Of a stretch of 64,000 nt of DNA, positions 18,929-27,017 are shown in pieces. The notes below the pieces were generated by a model that saw only the letters and a list, made by a program, of their open reading frames with translations, ran no database searches and was not told where the DNA came from. Made by a program: the position numbers and the translations under genes. Location of the stretch: positions 1-64,000 of the forward strand of contig CAMZDG010000006.1 in the NCBI GenBank assembly GCA_947305245.1, read 5' to 3'. Within the stretch, counting starts at the first letter, position 1; each line of letters starts with the position of its first letter. The stretch is from an uncultured Lachnospiraceae bacterium (GTDB lineage: Bacteria; Bacillota; Clostridia; Lachnospirales; Lachnospiraceae).

Positions 18929-19861
18929 ATGTGGATTGCCGATCATTGGAAAGATTATGAAGTTTTGGACACTTCTAACGGAGAGAAATTAGAGCGCTGG
19001 GGGCAATACCGCCTGGTTCGACCCGACCCCCAGGTGATCTGGAACACCCCGCATGACAACGAGGGCTGGAAGAACAAGAACGGCCATTATCACCGCTCCA
19101 ACAAGGGCGGCGGCGAATGGGAATTTCGAAACCTTCCCGAGGAGTGGACCATTCATTATCAGGGCGAAAGCTTCGTGAAAACCAATCCCGCTCCCTCCAA
19201 AGGCGGCGGCGAGCTCACCTTCCACTTAAAGCCCTTCAGCTTTAAGCACACCGGCCTCTTTCCCGAGCAGGCCGTGAACTGGGACTGGTTTTCCGGGATC
19301 ATTCAGAAGGCAAAAAAAGAAAACCCTGACCGCGAGATCAAGGTTTTGAATCTCTTTGCATATACGGGCGGCGCGACCATCGCTGCTGCCGCTGCCGGCG
19401 CAAGCGTCACCCACGTGGATGCCGCAAAGGGCATGGTGGCCTGGGCGAAGGAGAACGCCATCTCCTCTGGGCTGGAAAACGCTCCGATCCGTTATTTCGT
19501 GGATGATTGCGTGAAGCTCGTGGAGCGTGAGATCCGCCGCGGGAACAAATATGACGGCATCATCATGGATCCGCCCTCCTACGGTCGCGGCCCCAAGGGC
19601 GAGGTCTGGAAGATCGAAGAAAGCATCTTCCCCTTCTTGGAGCTCACGGCGCAGCTCTTAAAGAAGGATTCCCTCTTCTTCCTGATCAACTCCTACACCA
19701 CGGGGCTGCAGCCTGCCGTCCTGACCTACATGCTAAACACCGTCATCACCAAGCGCTTTGGCGGCACCGTCGTCTCCGACGAGATCGGCCTGCCCGTGAC
19801 GGAGAGCGGCCTCATCCTCCCCTGCGGCGCTTCCGGCCGCTGGACAAGCCAAAGCGAATAA
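18929..19861 (+). CDS. class I SAM-dependent methyltransferase, RlmI-like
   Basis: A 310-residue Rossmann-fold methyltransferase resembling the 23S rRNA m5C methyltransferase RlmI/YccW core. Motif I reads VLNLFAYTGGATIAAAAAGA, the motif II acidic residue is in VTHVDAAKGMVAWAKEN, and motif IV is DPPSYGRGPKGE. The PUA domain of full RlmI is replaced by a Trp-rich N-terminal domain (residues 1-90). AAGGAG lies 8 bases before the ATG. A target on rRNA is inferred; a small-molecule target is possible. It is transcribed alone, divergently from putP. Confidence 0.85.
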   Translation: MWIADHWKDYEVLDTSNGEKLERWGQYRLVRPDPQVIWNTPHDNEGWKNKNGHYHRSNKGGGEWEFRNLPEEWTIHYQGESFVKTNPAPSKGGGELTFHLKPFSFKHTGLFPEQAVNWDWFSGIIQKAKKENPDREIKVLNLFAYTGGATIAAAAAGASVTHVDAAKGMVAWAKENAISSGLENAPIRYFVDDCVKLVEREIRRGNKYDGIIMDPPSYGRGPKGEVWKIEESIFPFLELTAQLLKKDSLFFLINSYTTGLQPAVLTYMLNTVITKRFGGTVVSDEIGLPVTESGLILPCGASGRWTSQSE

Positions 19862-19884
19862 TATAGAAACATCACATAAAAACA

Positions 19885-19915
19885 GGGAACGGATCTTCCA
19901 TCCGTTCCCTTCTTT
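19885..19915. terminator. bidirectional rho-independent terminator
   Basis: GGGAACGGA pairs with TCCGTTCCC around a 7-base loop and is followed by TTCTTT on the plus strand. It sits between the convergent methyltransferase and acyltransferase genes and can serve both. Confidence 0.8.
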
Positions 19916-19955
19916 CATGCACTTCTTTCCACCCGTCTCGGGAGGTCATGCCACG

Positions 19956-21038
19956 TTATAGGACGTACTTCCGCATCGGCGGGATCAGCCGCAGTACCCA
20001 GGTCGAGAACGCCGCTCCAAAAAAGGCAATGCAGAAGAATAACGGCGTGCCCCAGTAAAACCTAAAATTCATGATCGAGATCTTCAGAATCTTATAAAAT
20101 AGGTTTAGAAAGGCGGGGTGGATCAAGTAAATCCCAAAGCACAGCGGATTCATAAAGGCAACCACCTTTAAAAGGAAAGCGCTAGTCCCGGCTTCTGCCT
20201 TACTTCGTTGCGCGGCCAGCTTCTGGAAGGTCCAGCAGGCATGGAATAAAAGCAGCGCCGCGAGAAGCGTCGGCGGATAGCCATACGCCATGTCAAGCTC
20301 ATACCCTTCGACAAATCGGCTCCCCATCTCCAGGAGCAATATCACGAAAAATAGGGAGAGGCACGCGATGCCCTCCTTTTTGTTCGGCCTATGCTCACTC
20401 ACTGACCAGAGATACCCGCACAGAAAATAGAACAGATAAATCCCCTGGTCCGGGATCGCCAGAAATCGGGGCCACACAAAGAGGACCTCGATATAAGGCA
20501 GGATGCTCACTCCCAGTGCAAGGATCGCCATCAAGGCATAAACTGCCGCCTTCGGGACCTTTTGCAAAATCCACTTTAAGAGCGGCGTCACCAGGTACAG
20601 GATCAAGATCAGATAGCAATACCACATGTGCGACCAGCTTCGTCCCATGGCCGTGTTCTTGATCCCCCGCGGGATCATCCACCATTCAAAGGTGTGAAGA
20701 TAGCCCACCAGCTCCAGCACGGCATAGGGAATGCCGAAAAGGATCAGCACGAGAATAATACGGCGGCAATACTTTAAGAAGGTATCCTTCCAGGTGATCC
20801 GTTTTTTCGGATTCAGGAGTAGGTACCCGCTGACGATCAGGAAGATCGGAACGCTCCAGGAGGTCGCGTCGATGATCGCCCGAAACGCCTTGATCCTGCG
20901 CTCATACCCGTTCATGTCAAAGTAGCCGTACAACACGCCAGACACCGTGTGCATCATGACCACGGCAATCGTCGCCGTCACGCGAAGGACGTCCAGGAAC
21001 ACCTGTCGGTCTGTCTGTTTTTTCTGGGTCTCACCCAT
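19956..21038 (-). CDS. acyltransferase 3 family membrane protein
   Basis: A 360-residue integral membrane protein with about ten helices. The N-terminal FLDVLRVTATIAVVMMHTVSG carries the R..A...V...H pattern of the acyltransferase 3 family, whose members transfer acetyl or other acyl groups to sugars and cell-wall polymers. The region SHMWYCYLILILYLVTPLL is also typical. Its ATG lies 3 bases after the upstream stop, and its GGAGGAATAAAGC ribosome binding site spans that stop, so it is coupled to the putative anti-sigma gene. The substrate is unknown; a cell-envelope glycan is likely. Confidence 0.85.
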   Translation of the reverse strand: MGETQKKQTDRQVFLDVLRVTATIAVVMMHTVSGVLYGYFDMNGYERRIKAFRAIIDATSWSVPIFLIVSGYLLLNPKKRITWKDTFLKYCRRIILVLILFGIPYAVLELVGYLHTFEWWMIPRGIKNTAMGRSWSHMWYCYLILILYLVTPLLKWILQKVPKAAVYALMAILALGVSILPYIEVLFVWPRFLAIPDQGIYLFYFLCGYLWSVSEHRPNKKEGIACLSLFFVILLLEMGSRFVEGYELDMAYGYPPTLLAALLLFHACWTFQKLAAQRSKAEAGTSAFLLKVVAFMNPLCFGIYLIHPAFLNLFYKILKISIMNFRFYWGTPLFFCIAFFGAAFSTWVLRLIPPMRKYVL

Positions 21039-21041
21039 GCT

Positions 21042-21917
21042 TTATTCCTCCCGTGCCATCTCCGACAGATGCCACTTATATTCTTCATAATCCCAGCCCT
21101 CGTCCATGATCTCGAAGGTGCCGGGCCTTCCCATGATCTGCAGGTACTTCCCGCTGACTACAAAGCAGTCCGTCACGGTGCCGTTTCGATCATAGACACG
21201 AAGCGTCACATAGTCCGTAAAGGTTTGATCTTCTACGGCACGCAGTTCCACCCGCTGTGTAAAGAACACATAGGTGGCCTTAGAAAGCTGCTCATAATTC
21301 ATCAGGAAAGGCGTCTCGTCGCCGATCTGCACTTCCATGTATTTATCACTGAAATATTCCTCCGTATCCGCACCGGCAAAGTCATTTCCATAGCCGTTAA
21401 GGTCAGAAACGAAATGATAGAATTTCCCTTCTCCCTTGAGGTCTATCTTAGTTTCATCGTCTTGCTTCAGGCTCGAAGTCGCACTGTTTGTCTGAGATTC
21501 CATGGCAGCTTCCGCGCTCCAGTCCACGGTCGCTTCCGCGTCGCGATGATCCGCCTCTTCCGCATAAGGCGCGCCCGCCTGCTCATTCTCGATCGCAGCC
21601 GCCGCTTCGTTATAGATCATTTCACTCTTCTGATTCACCGCTCCGTCGGTTGCACTCTTAGCCCGCTCTGAGGAGGCAGAATCCGAAACGAAATTAGCGC
21701 TCTCTGCCTTTGGAGATCCGAGATTCCGAAGGGTCGCATAACAGGCCGTGCCCACCACAATGAGTGCAAGGCAGGCTGCGGCTGCTCTGGTAAACCGCTG
21801 GAATGGAATGATTTTCTTTTGTTTTACGGGCTTTTCGCTCCGAAGCAACAGATCCGGGTCAACACCCTCCATCGCTTCATATAAGCGCATCGCACCTTCC
21901 ATTTTCTTTTCGTCCAT
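21042..21917 (-). CDS. putative anti-sigma factor, membrane-anchored
   Basis: A 291-residue protein. A short N-terminal cytoplasmic region (MDEKKMEGAMRLYEAMEGVDPDLL) looks like the sigma-binding part. One membrane helix follows at about residues 42-62 (RAAAACLALIVVGTACYATL). After it come an Ala/Glu/Ser-rich stalk and an extracytoplasmic beta-rich domain of about 120 residues. It starts 10 bases after the ECF sigma factor stop. Such sigma/anti-sigma pairs are standard, and the anti-sigma role is inferred from this context and topology. No zinc HxxxCxxC motif is present. Confidence 0.7.
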   Translation of the reverse strand: MDEKKMEGAMRLYEAMEGVDPDLLLRSEKPVKQKKIIPFQRFTRAAAACLALIVVGTACYATLRNLGSPKAESANFVSDSASSERAKSATDGAVNQKSEMIYNEAAAAIENEQAGAPYAEEADHRDAEATVDWSAEAAMESQTNSATSSLKQDDETKIDLKGEGKFYHFVSDLNGYGNDFAGADTEEYFSDKYMEVQIGDETPFLMNYEQLSKATYVFFTQRVELRAVEDQTFTDYVTLRVYDRNGTVTDCFVVSGKYLQIMGRPGTFEIMDEGWDYEEYKWHLSEMAREE

Positions 21918-21927
21918 AAAAACATCC

Positions 21928-22491
21928 TCACAAAATGATCCCTTGCTTTTCCAAGAAAGCCTTCAGCTTTCCCCTGGTACGGAATAGCGAAGTTTTCACG
22001 GAATTCAGGTTCATGCCATATCGCTCCGCGATCTCCGTATATTCCTCGGAATACCAATACCTGCGAAGGAACACGTTACACTCCTTTTCCGGCAATGTCC
22101 GAAGGAATGCATTGATCATTCGCTTCAGCTCTGCCGCCTCCACGGCCTCCTCCGTACTGGTCCCCGCCGCGGGAATGCATTCCGCCAGCTCTTCCAGCTC
22201 CAGCTCCGTCTCACCACAGCCGCGCTTCGCGGCCTTCTTTTTCTTCCAACGGTCAAAGGAAAGATTCCTCGTGATCTTGCCAAGATATAGATTTAGGTGC
22301 TCCGGCCTGTTCGGAGGGATGGAGTTCCATGCCCTCATCCAAGTATCATTGACGCATTCATCCGAGTCCTCCTGATCATGAAGGACGTGGAATGCAATGC
22401 TAAAGCAGTAGGTTCCGTAACTTTTCTGGGTCTCGGCGATCGCCTGTTCATTTCGGGCAAAGTAGAGATCCAGGATTTCCGCATCTTTCAA
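21928..22491 (-). CDS. ECF-type RNA polymerase sigma factor
   Basis: About 187 residues with sigma-70 region 2 (YCFSIAFHVLHDQEDSDECVNDTWMRAWNSIPP) and region 4 (LRTLPEKECNVFLRRYWYSEEYTEIAERYGMNLNSVKTSLFRTRGKLKAFL). The track ORF begins at an ATG with no ribosome binding site. An in-frame TTG at 22491, 45 bases downstream, has AGGGAGGAT 7 bases upstream and gives the family-like start (L/M)KDAEILDLYFARNEQAI, so I use it. It directs transcription of a regulon sensed through the downstream anti-sigma protein; autoregulation is likely but no promoter motif could be assigned. Confidence 0.85.
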   Translation of the reverse strand: MKDAEILDLYFARNEQAIAETQKSYGTYCFSIAFHVLHDQEDSDECVNDTWMRAWNSIPPNRPEHLNLYLGKITRNLSFDRWKKKKAAKRGCGETELELEELAECIPAAGTSTEEAVEAAELKRMINAFLRTLPEKECNVFLRRYWYSEEYTEIAERYGMNLNSVKTSLFRTRGKLKAFLEKQGIIL

Positions 22492-22551
22492 GCCTGTATC
22501 CTCCCTGCGTTTTGCCACCGAAGGCAAAGCGCTCATCTGCTGCTCTAATAA

Positions 22552-22606
22552 AAGAGACGACGTACTTTTGCAAAAGTTCTTTCCTTTTCCAAAATCGTCG
22601 TCTCTT
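22552..22606 (-). terminator. large inverted repeat, probable terminator of the GH26-like gene
   Basis: AAGAGACGACG and CGTCGTCTCTT are perfect 11-bp arms 55 bases apart end to end, with the inner CTTTTGCAAAAG also palindromic. On the minus strand the 3' arm runs into TTTATT. It lies about 56 bases after the upstream gene's stop and 60 bases before the sigma factor start. Termination is the simplest reading; an operator for the sigma operon is possible. Confidence 0.6.
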
Positions 22607-22661
22607 ATTTTAACAAATTTTTACCAATGCGGCAACACGCAATTTTTGCGCGTTCCCGCGA

Positions 22662-24080
22662 TCAATACAGTCCCACTCTTCCAGGCACCTCATAACGGAT
22701 GCGAAACTCCGGCGCGCTCGTTAGCTCGCTATAATAATTCGTCGCCCAATCCTCGGCATCCGTCCTCGGATTCACGCCGTCCGCAGGCGTTCCAAAGATC
22801 CGCATCGGAAGTACGCAGGGCCCGGAAAGCTTCTTTTCGAAGAACAGGCTCATGAAATCGATCGTCTTTACGCCCTTCGCCTTATAAAACCACTTGCCGC
22901 CGAACTCGATCATAAGACAGGCATCCTCTTCAAAGGTGGCCTCGCAGAATTCCGGCGTTCCCTCGAATTGTACGGGGATCTCAATCCCGTCCGCGTCATC
23001 CGATCCGCCCCAGCGAAGCCTTGCCGGGAAGGACGCTGCCTCGCCCCGCTTCATCTCCGGCAGGAAATACGGATCATAGATCAGCTTCTTATAATCTGCC
23101 AGCACGGGCTGCTCAATACCGACTGCATGATTATTAGGATCCTCGATCTCCAGGCCAAGGCGCCCTCTGTCGCGGAACTGATACATGGAAATGCCGTCGA
23201 ACCAGTCGCTGGTCCGATGATCCCTGAAATACTCGGCGAACTTCACCACGGCTTCTCCCTGATGGAACGGTCCCGTCACGTCGCCGTCCGTATTGCACTC
23301 TGCCGTGCTCATGGGATTGTTCTTCCCCGTCACCTCGCGAAGACGCTTCGCCGTCGCCTCGAAAAGGTCATAAATCTCACGCAGATTATCCGCCTTATAG
23401 CTGCCGCCGCCAACCTCCGCAATATCATAAGGCCAGCCGTAATGCAGCGCCGGATAACTGTCCGCGGACCAAATGTCCGCCGTCTTATATGCCTCAAGGA
23501 ACGCATCCTCACGGTCCACCTTGCCGTCCGGCTTTACAAAGCCCGCGCAGAAGATGGTCTTCACGTTCGGTGCCTCTTCCTTAATGATCTTGGCAAAGCG
23601 AACGAAAAATGCGCCGATCTCCTCAAAGGTAAAACGCTTATTATGCGTGAACCAGTTGCCCTGACACTCATGATTGATGCGGATCCGCATGCGGCCAAAC
23701 TCTGCGAACTGCCTTGCCACGCCGCGAAGATACTCGTCATCCAAAGAGCAGTCCACCGTCAGCGTGAGCAGTACGTCCTGCCCGTGCCTTCTGATGTCCT
23801 TCATCTGCCCGAAGGGCTGTCCGTCCGCGCCAAAAGGAAAATAATCATCATAGGGATAATCCCACTGGAACTTTACGTCCATGTCCGCGCAGGCCTTGCT
23901 GATCCTCTGCGGCCACTGGGCATCCTTCGGATATAAGGTGTACATAATGTTGACGCAGCGATGCGGCCTTCCCAGCTTATGCAGGATATAATCCTGATCC
24001 ACGTATTCCGCGCGCTCACTTCCGTCTCCCAGATCCAGCCCGCACTTTGCTTTTCCAAGCTTCACTTCATACAGTTCCAT
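22662..24080 (-). CDS. putative glycoside hydrolase, GH26-like fold
   Basis: A 472-residue protein without signal peptide. RMRIRINHECQGNWF resembles the acid/base region of GH26 and related clan-A enzymes (R..HE.NG.W). A second candidate catalytic Glu lies in NPMSTAECNTDGDV, and IWSADSYPALHYGWPYD fits a (beta/alpha)8 barrel between them. The C-terminal ~130 residues look like a beta-sandwich domain. The start MELYEVKLGKAKCG is chosen because GGAGGG lies 7 bases upstream; the first six track residues overlap that site. Cytoplasmic location suggests intracellular oligosaccharide processing. Substrate unknown; family call tentative. Confidence 0.6.
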   Translation of the reverse strand: MELYEVKLGKAKCGLDLGDGSERAEYVDQDYILHKLGRPHRCVNIMYTLYPKDAQWPQRISKACADMDVKFQWDYPYDDYFPFGADGQPFGQMKDIRRHGQDVLLTLTVDCSLDDEYLRGVARQFAEFGRMRIRINHECQGNWFTHNKRFTFEEIGAFFVRFAKIIKEEAPNVKTIFCAGFVKPDGKVDREDAFLEAYKTADIWSADSYPALHYGWPYDIAEVGGGSYKADNLREIYDLFEATAKRLREVTGKNNPMSTAECNTDGDVTGPFHQGEAVVKFAEYFRDHRTSDWFDGISMYQFRDRGRLGLEIEDPNNHAVGIEQPVLADYKKLIYDPYFLPEMKRGEAASFPARLRWGGSDDADGIEIPVQFEGTPEFCEATFEEDACLMIEFGGKWFYKAKGVKTIDFMSLFFEKKLSGPCVLPMRIFGTPADGVNPRTDAEDWATNYYSELTSAPEFRIRYEVPGRVGLY

Positions 24081-24210
24081 ATGTCCCTCCAAGTTCATAT
24101 TCTTGCTTTAAGTTCTTTCTCGATCCTTACTTATTCTACTTGAAAATCCCCGCCTCTGACAACCCTCTATCTTGCTGATCTACCCGACTTTCTTGCCTAT
24201 CTTTCGCCCG

Positions 24211-24342
24211 TCCATTCGCCTTCACAGGCGACCCTGCTCATCCAAGCCTCTCCAATCCATTCGCTTTCACAGGCAGCCCTGCTCATTCAAGCTTCTCCAG
24301 CCCATGCGTCTTTGCAAACGGCTCTTACTCAAACTTCGCCAG
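24211..24342 (-). repeat. three 45-bp tandem copies of a gene's 3' end
   Basis: Copies at 24301-24342 (42 bp, includes the stop codon of the upstream gene), 24256-24300 and 24211-24255 (45 bp each) share the pattern CTGGxGAAGxTTGAxTxAG followed by GTGAAxGCGAATGGA. The first copy encodes LAKFE-stop; the others would read LEKLE-stop and LERLG-stop in the same frame. The coding end and stop of the gene have been duplicated twice into the 3' flank and have since diverged. Confidence 0.75.
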
Positions 24343-25032
24343 CAACTCCTCAAAGAGTCCCGTACCTTCATAAAATTTTTTCACGTCGCCATAAACGCGC
24401 CGAAGTTCATTCCATTTATCCTTATATAATGTCATGACGGGGCGCATCCTTACACAGGCGAGGATCTTCTTACGATAGCCTTCGAGATCCTCTAACAGCT
24501 CTGCGTTCGGCATCTCCTGGAAGCTGGCCATCACCTGCTCCGAAAGCTGACGGAACCGCTCCCCGTCCATGCTCTCCGCCGAAGACTGCAGATACTCCTT
24601 CATCTCCTTCAGCGCCTTCTCCTGCTTTGCCCTCTTTAAGTTTTCCTCATTTTGGTCCTCACCCAGGGCCCCTCCGGCACACTCCGTGACCTTTCCCTTC
24701 TTTAAGGCCGCCAGGACGCTTACGTCTCCCTCGAGCAACGCCTTGATCCATCTCGCCAGCTCCGGAACGACATATTCATCATATTCATAATGGGTCATCG
24801 CAAGTCCGTCCGCCTGTTCTCCCAGCGGCGTCTCATGATACTCCTTAATAAACTTGAACTCCTCTTCGAGCTTCTTCGGGAAGGAATACGGCCCGAACAT
24901 GCTGTCGTAGGAACGATGCACGTACCCGCCAAACCTCGCCATGATCTCCTGATACAGGCGCTTTAACTCCGCCTGATCGAGCTCCACTTCCTGCTTCACC
25001 AAAATCGGATCCTGATCTTCTACGTAATACAT
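24325..25032 (-). CDS. hypothetical soluble helical protein
   Basis: I do not recognise this 235-residue protein. It has no signal peptide or membrane segment. Composition is Glu/Lys-rich and mostly helical (EELKRLYQEIMARFGGYVHRSY-like N-terminus, then KRAKQEKALKEMKEYLQ, possibly coiled coil). The start MYYVEDQDP is preferred because GGGAGG is 7 bases upstream; five earlier track residues encode that site. The 3' end is part of a tandem repeat. The GH26-like gene lies downstream on the same strand after a 244-base gap. Confidence 0.65.
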   Translation of the reverse strand: MYYVEDQDPILVKQEVELDQAELKRLYQEIMARFGGYVHRSYDSMFGPYSFPKKLEEEFKFIKEYHETPLGEQADGLAMTHYEYDEYVVPELARWIKALLEGDVSVLAALKKGKVTECAGGALGEDQNEENLKRAKQEKALKEMKEYLQSSAESMDGERFRQLSEQVMASFQEMPNAELLEDLEGYRKKILACVRMRPVMTLYKDKWNELRRVYGDVKKFYEGTGLFEELLAKFE

Positions 25033-25306
25033 GCCATACCCTCCCATTCTCGCGTTATTTTTCTTGCTTCCTAAGATACAGTTTTTTGCAAATTCCTTCC
25101 TTTTATGATAATCTTGTGCTTATCTTTTGCAGCAGCGCCTCCTGAAGAACCCTTGACAAGCGGCAGGATGCCTTTAGACAGGTATCCTGATAAGAAAAGA
25201 ATAAACCAAATGGCAATAAAAGTCAAAGACGAAACCCTTGCATCTTCCCTTCCTCACGAAAATCATGACGAATGACATAAAATACGCGGCAAAATACAAA
25301 AAAAGA
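25033..25306. other. non-coding region upstream of asnS
   Basis: This divergent gap is AT-rich. It contains one hairpin (25164-25189, CAGGATGCC/GGTATCCTG with a G-U pair) and no recognisable gene. There is no T-box element: neither a specifier stem nor a TGGNACCGCG-type motif is visible before asnS. Confidence 0.5.
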
Positions 25307-25334
25307 TTGAAATCTTTGAAAAAAATGGTATCAT
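25307..25334 (+). promoter_or_regulatory. probable asnS promoter
   Basis: TTGAAA and TATCAT are 16 bases apart, 36 bases before the ATG. A further TATAAT at 25341-25346 could serve as an alternative -10 with a 19-base spacer. A clear AAGGAGG follows at 25354-25361. Confidence 0.5.
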
Positions 25335-25369
25335 AGCTCCTATAATGATTTTTTAAGGAGGAAAAAGAG

Positions 25370-26755
25370 ATGAGAACAAAGATCAAAGAGCTGTTCAGAA
25401 ACCTTTCTGAATATGCATCCAAAGAAGTGACCATCTGTGCCTGGGTCCGTACCAATCGCGCACAGTCACAGTTTGGATTCCTGAACGTAAACGATGGTTC
25501 GTTTTTTGAGAATTTACAGGTGGTTTACGAGAATGGACTTGATAATTTTGACGCCATCTCCAAGATAAGAGTTGGGGCAAGCGTTCAGGTCACTGGTAAG
25601 GTGGTTCTGACCCCCGAAAATCAGCAGCCCTTCGAATTGAAGGCGACCAGCGTGGCACTCCTTGGCGACTGTCCTGAGGACTATCCCATCCAGCCCAAGC
25701 GCCACACCAGAGAGTTCCTTCGTACGGTTGCACATCTGCGTCCCCGCACGAACCTGTTCAGCGCCGTGTTCCGCATCCGCAGCGTTGCTGCCATGGCGAT
25801 CCACAGCTACTTCCAGGAGAGAGGTTATCTCTACGTGCACACGCCTCTGATCACCTGCGCGGACTGCGAGGGCTCCGATCAGATGTTTAAGGTCACCACC
25901 CTGAACATGAACGATCTTCCCAGGACCGATGATGGCAAGGTAGATTTCAGCAAGGACCTCTTCGGCAAGCAGAGCTTCATCACCGGTTCCGGCCAGCTCC
26001 AGGGCGAGACCTTCGCCATGGCATTCGGCGACATCTACACCTTCGGTCCTACCTTTAGAACCGAGAATTCCAACACCCAGACCCATGCGAACGAGTTCTG
26101 GATGATCGAGCCAGAGATGGCATTCTGCGACCTGCAGGGCCTGATGGACATCGAGGAAGAGATGCTCAAGTACGTGGTGAAATATGTTTGCGACAAGTGC
26201 CCTGAGGAGATCGCTTTCTGCGACAAGTTCGTCTCCAAGGGCTTGAAGGAAAAGCTGGACGACATTGTGAACGCTCATTTCACCAGAATCTCCCATCATG
26301 ATGTGATCGACCTCTTGAAGAAGGCCGACGTAACGTGGGAGTTCCAGCCTGACTACGGCGAGGACATCGCAAAGGAGCATGAGAAATATATCGTAGATTA
26401 CTTCCACGGCCCCGTGTTCGTGACCGACTGGCCGAAGGAGATCAAGGCTTACTACATGAAGGTGAACCCCGACAACAAGACCGTTGCGGCAGTAGACCTC
26501 CTCGTTCCTCAGGCAGGCGAGCTCATGGGCGGCAGCCAGAGAGAAGAAAACCTGGACAAGCTCATTGAGAGAATGAACGAGATGGGCGTTGACAAGGACG
26601 GCATCGACTGGTATCTCGACACCAGACGCTACGGCGGCTGCATCCACAGCGGCTTCGGCATGGGCTTCGAGCGCCTGATCATGTACCTGACCGGCGTTGA
26701 AAACATCCGCGACGTCATCCCCTACCCCCGCACCCCCCGCAACTGCGAATTCTAA
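25370..26755 (+). CDS. asnS: asparaginyl-tRNA synthetase
   Basis: Class II synthetase charging tRNA-Asn (461 aa). The N-terminal OB-fold anticodon-binding domain (VTICAWVRTNRAQSQFGFLNVNDGS) is followed by the catalytic domain. Motif 2 is FRTENSNTQTHANEFWMIEPEM and motif 3 is GFGMGFERLIMYLTGVENIRDVIPYPR. QLQGETFAMAFG matches the AsnRS type rather than AspRS. Its own promoter, a strong ribosome binding site and a downstream terminator make it a single-gene unit. Confidence 0.97.
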   Translation: MRTKIKELFRNLSEYASKEVTICAWVRTNRAQSQFGFLNVNDGSFFENLQVVYENGLDNFDAISKIRVGASVQVTGKVVLTPENQQPFELKATSVALLGDCPEDYPIQPKRHTREFLRTVAHLRPRTNLFSAVFRIRSVAAMAIHSYFQERGYLYVHTPLITCADCEGSDQMFKVTTLNMNDLPRTDDGKVDFSKDLFGKQSFITGSGQLQGETFAMAFGDIYTFGPTFRTENSNTQTHANEFWMIEPEMAFCDLQGLMDIEEEMLKYVVKYVCDKCPEEIAFCDKFVSKGLKEKLDDIVNAHFTRISHHDVIDLLKKADVTWEFQPDYGEDIAKEHEKYIVDYFHGPVFVTDWPKEIKAYYMKVNPDNKTVAAVDLLVPQAGELMGGSQREENLDKLIERMNEMGVDKDGIDWYLDTRRYGGCIHSGFGMGFERLIMYLTGVENIRDVIPYPRTPRNCEF

Positions 26756-26808
26756 AAAACTCGAGAAACATAATATTATAAGCGTCTACTCAAAAAGATA
26801 GCAACAAC

Positions 26809-26836
26809 AAAGCCCAACCTTCACAGGCTGGGCTTT
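26809..26836 (+). terminator. terminator after asnS
   Basis: AAAGCCCA pairs with TGGGCTTT around a 12-base loop, 54 bases after the asnS stop. The U-tract is short (TTTCACT). Confidence 0.65.
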
Positions 26837-26876
26837 CACTATGTCTATTATAAATGAATCATGTCCATTACCTCAA

Positions 26877-27016
26877 GGGGGAGGATTAAGCCCTCTCTCT
26901 CAGGCATGTGTGCCAAGCGTCGGTACTTAGGCGACGTCTTTTGGCGCCTTAGTACCGCTACGCTGCACTCATAGCGCGAGCGTGCCTGAGAGAGAGGGCT
27001 TAATCTATCCCCCGGG
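26877..27016. repeat. 140-bp palindromic element with nested hairpin
   Basis: The outer arms at 26884-26906 and 26983-27005 are perfectly complementary over 23 bp (inner edges CTCAGGCA and TGCCTGAG), with GGGGG/CCCCC just outside. Inside is a second hairpin, CGGTACTTAGGCG against CGCCTTAGTACCG (one mismatch). It ends one base before the stop codon of the BMP-family gene. Candidates are a very long-stem terminator or a MITE-like element; no target-site duplication is evident. Confidence 0.7.
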
Positions 27017-27017
27017 G

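Noticed and set aside
25033-25369. T-box riboswitch before asnS
   Set aside because: No T-box sequence, specifier loop or antiterminator-like helix visible; only one small hairpin.
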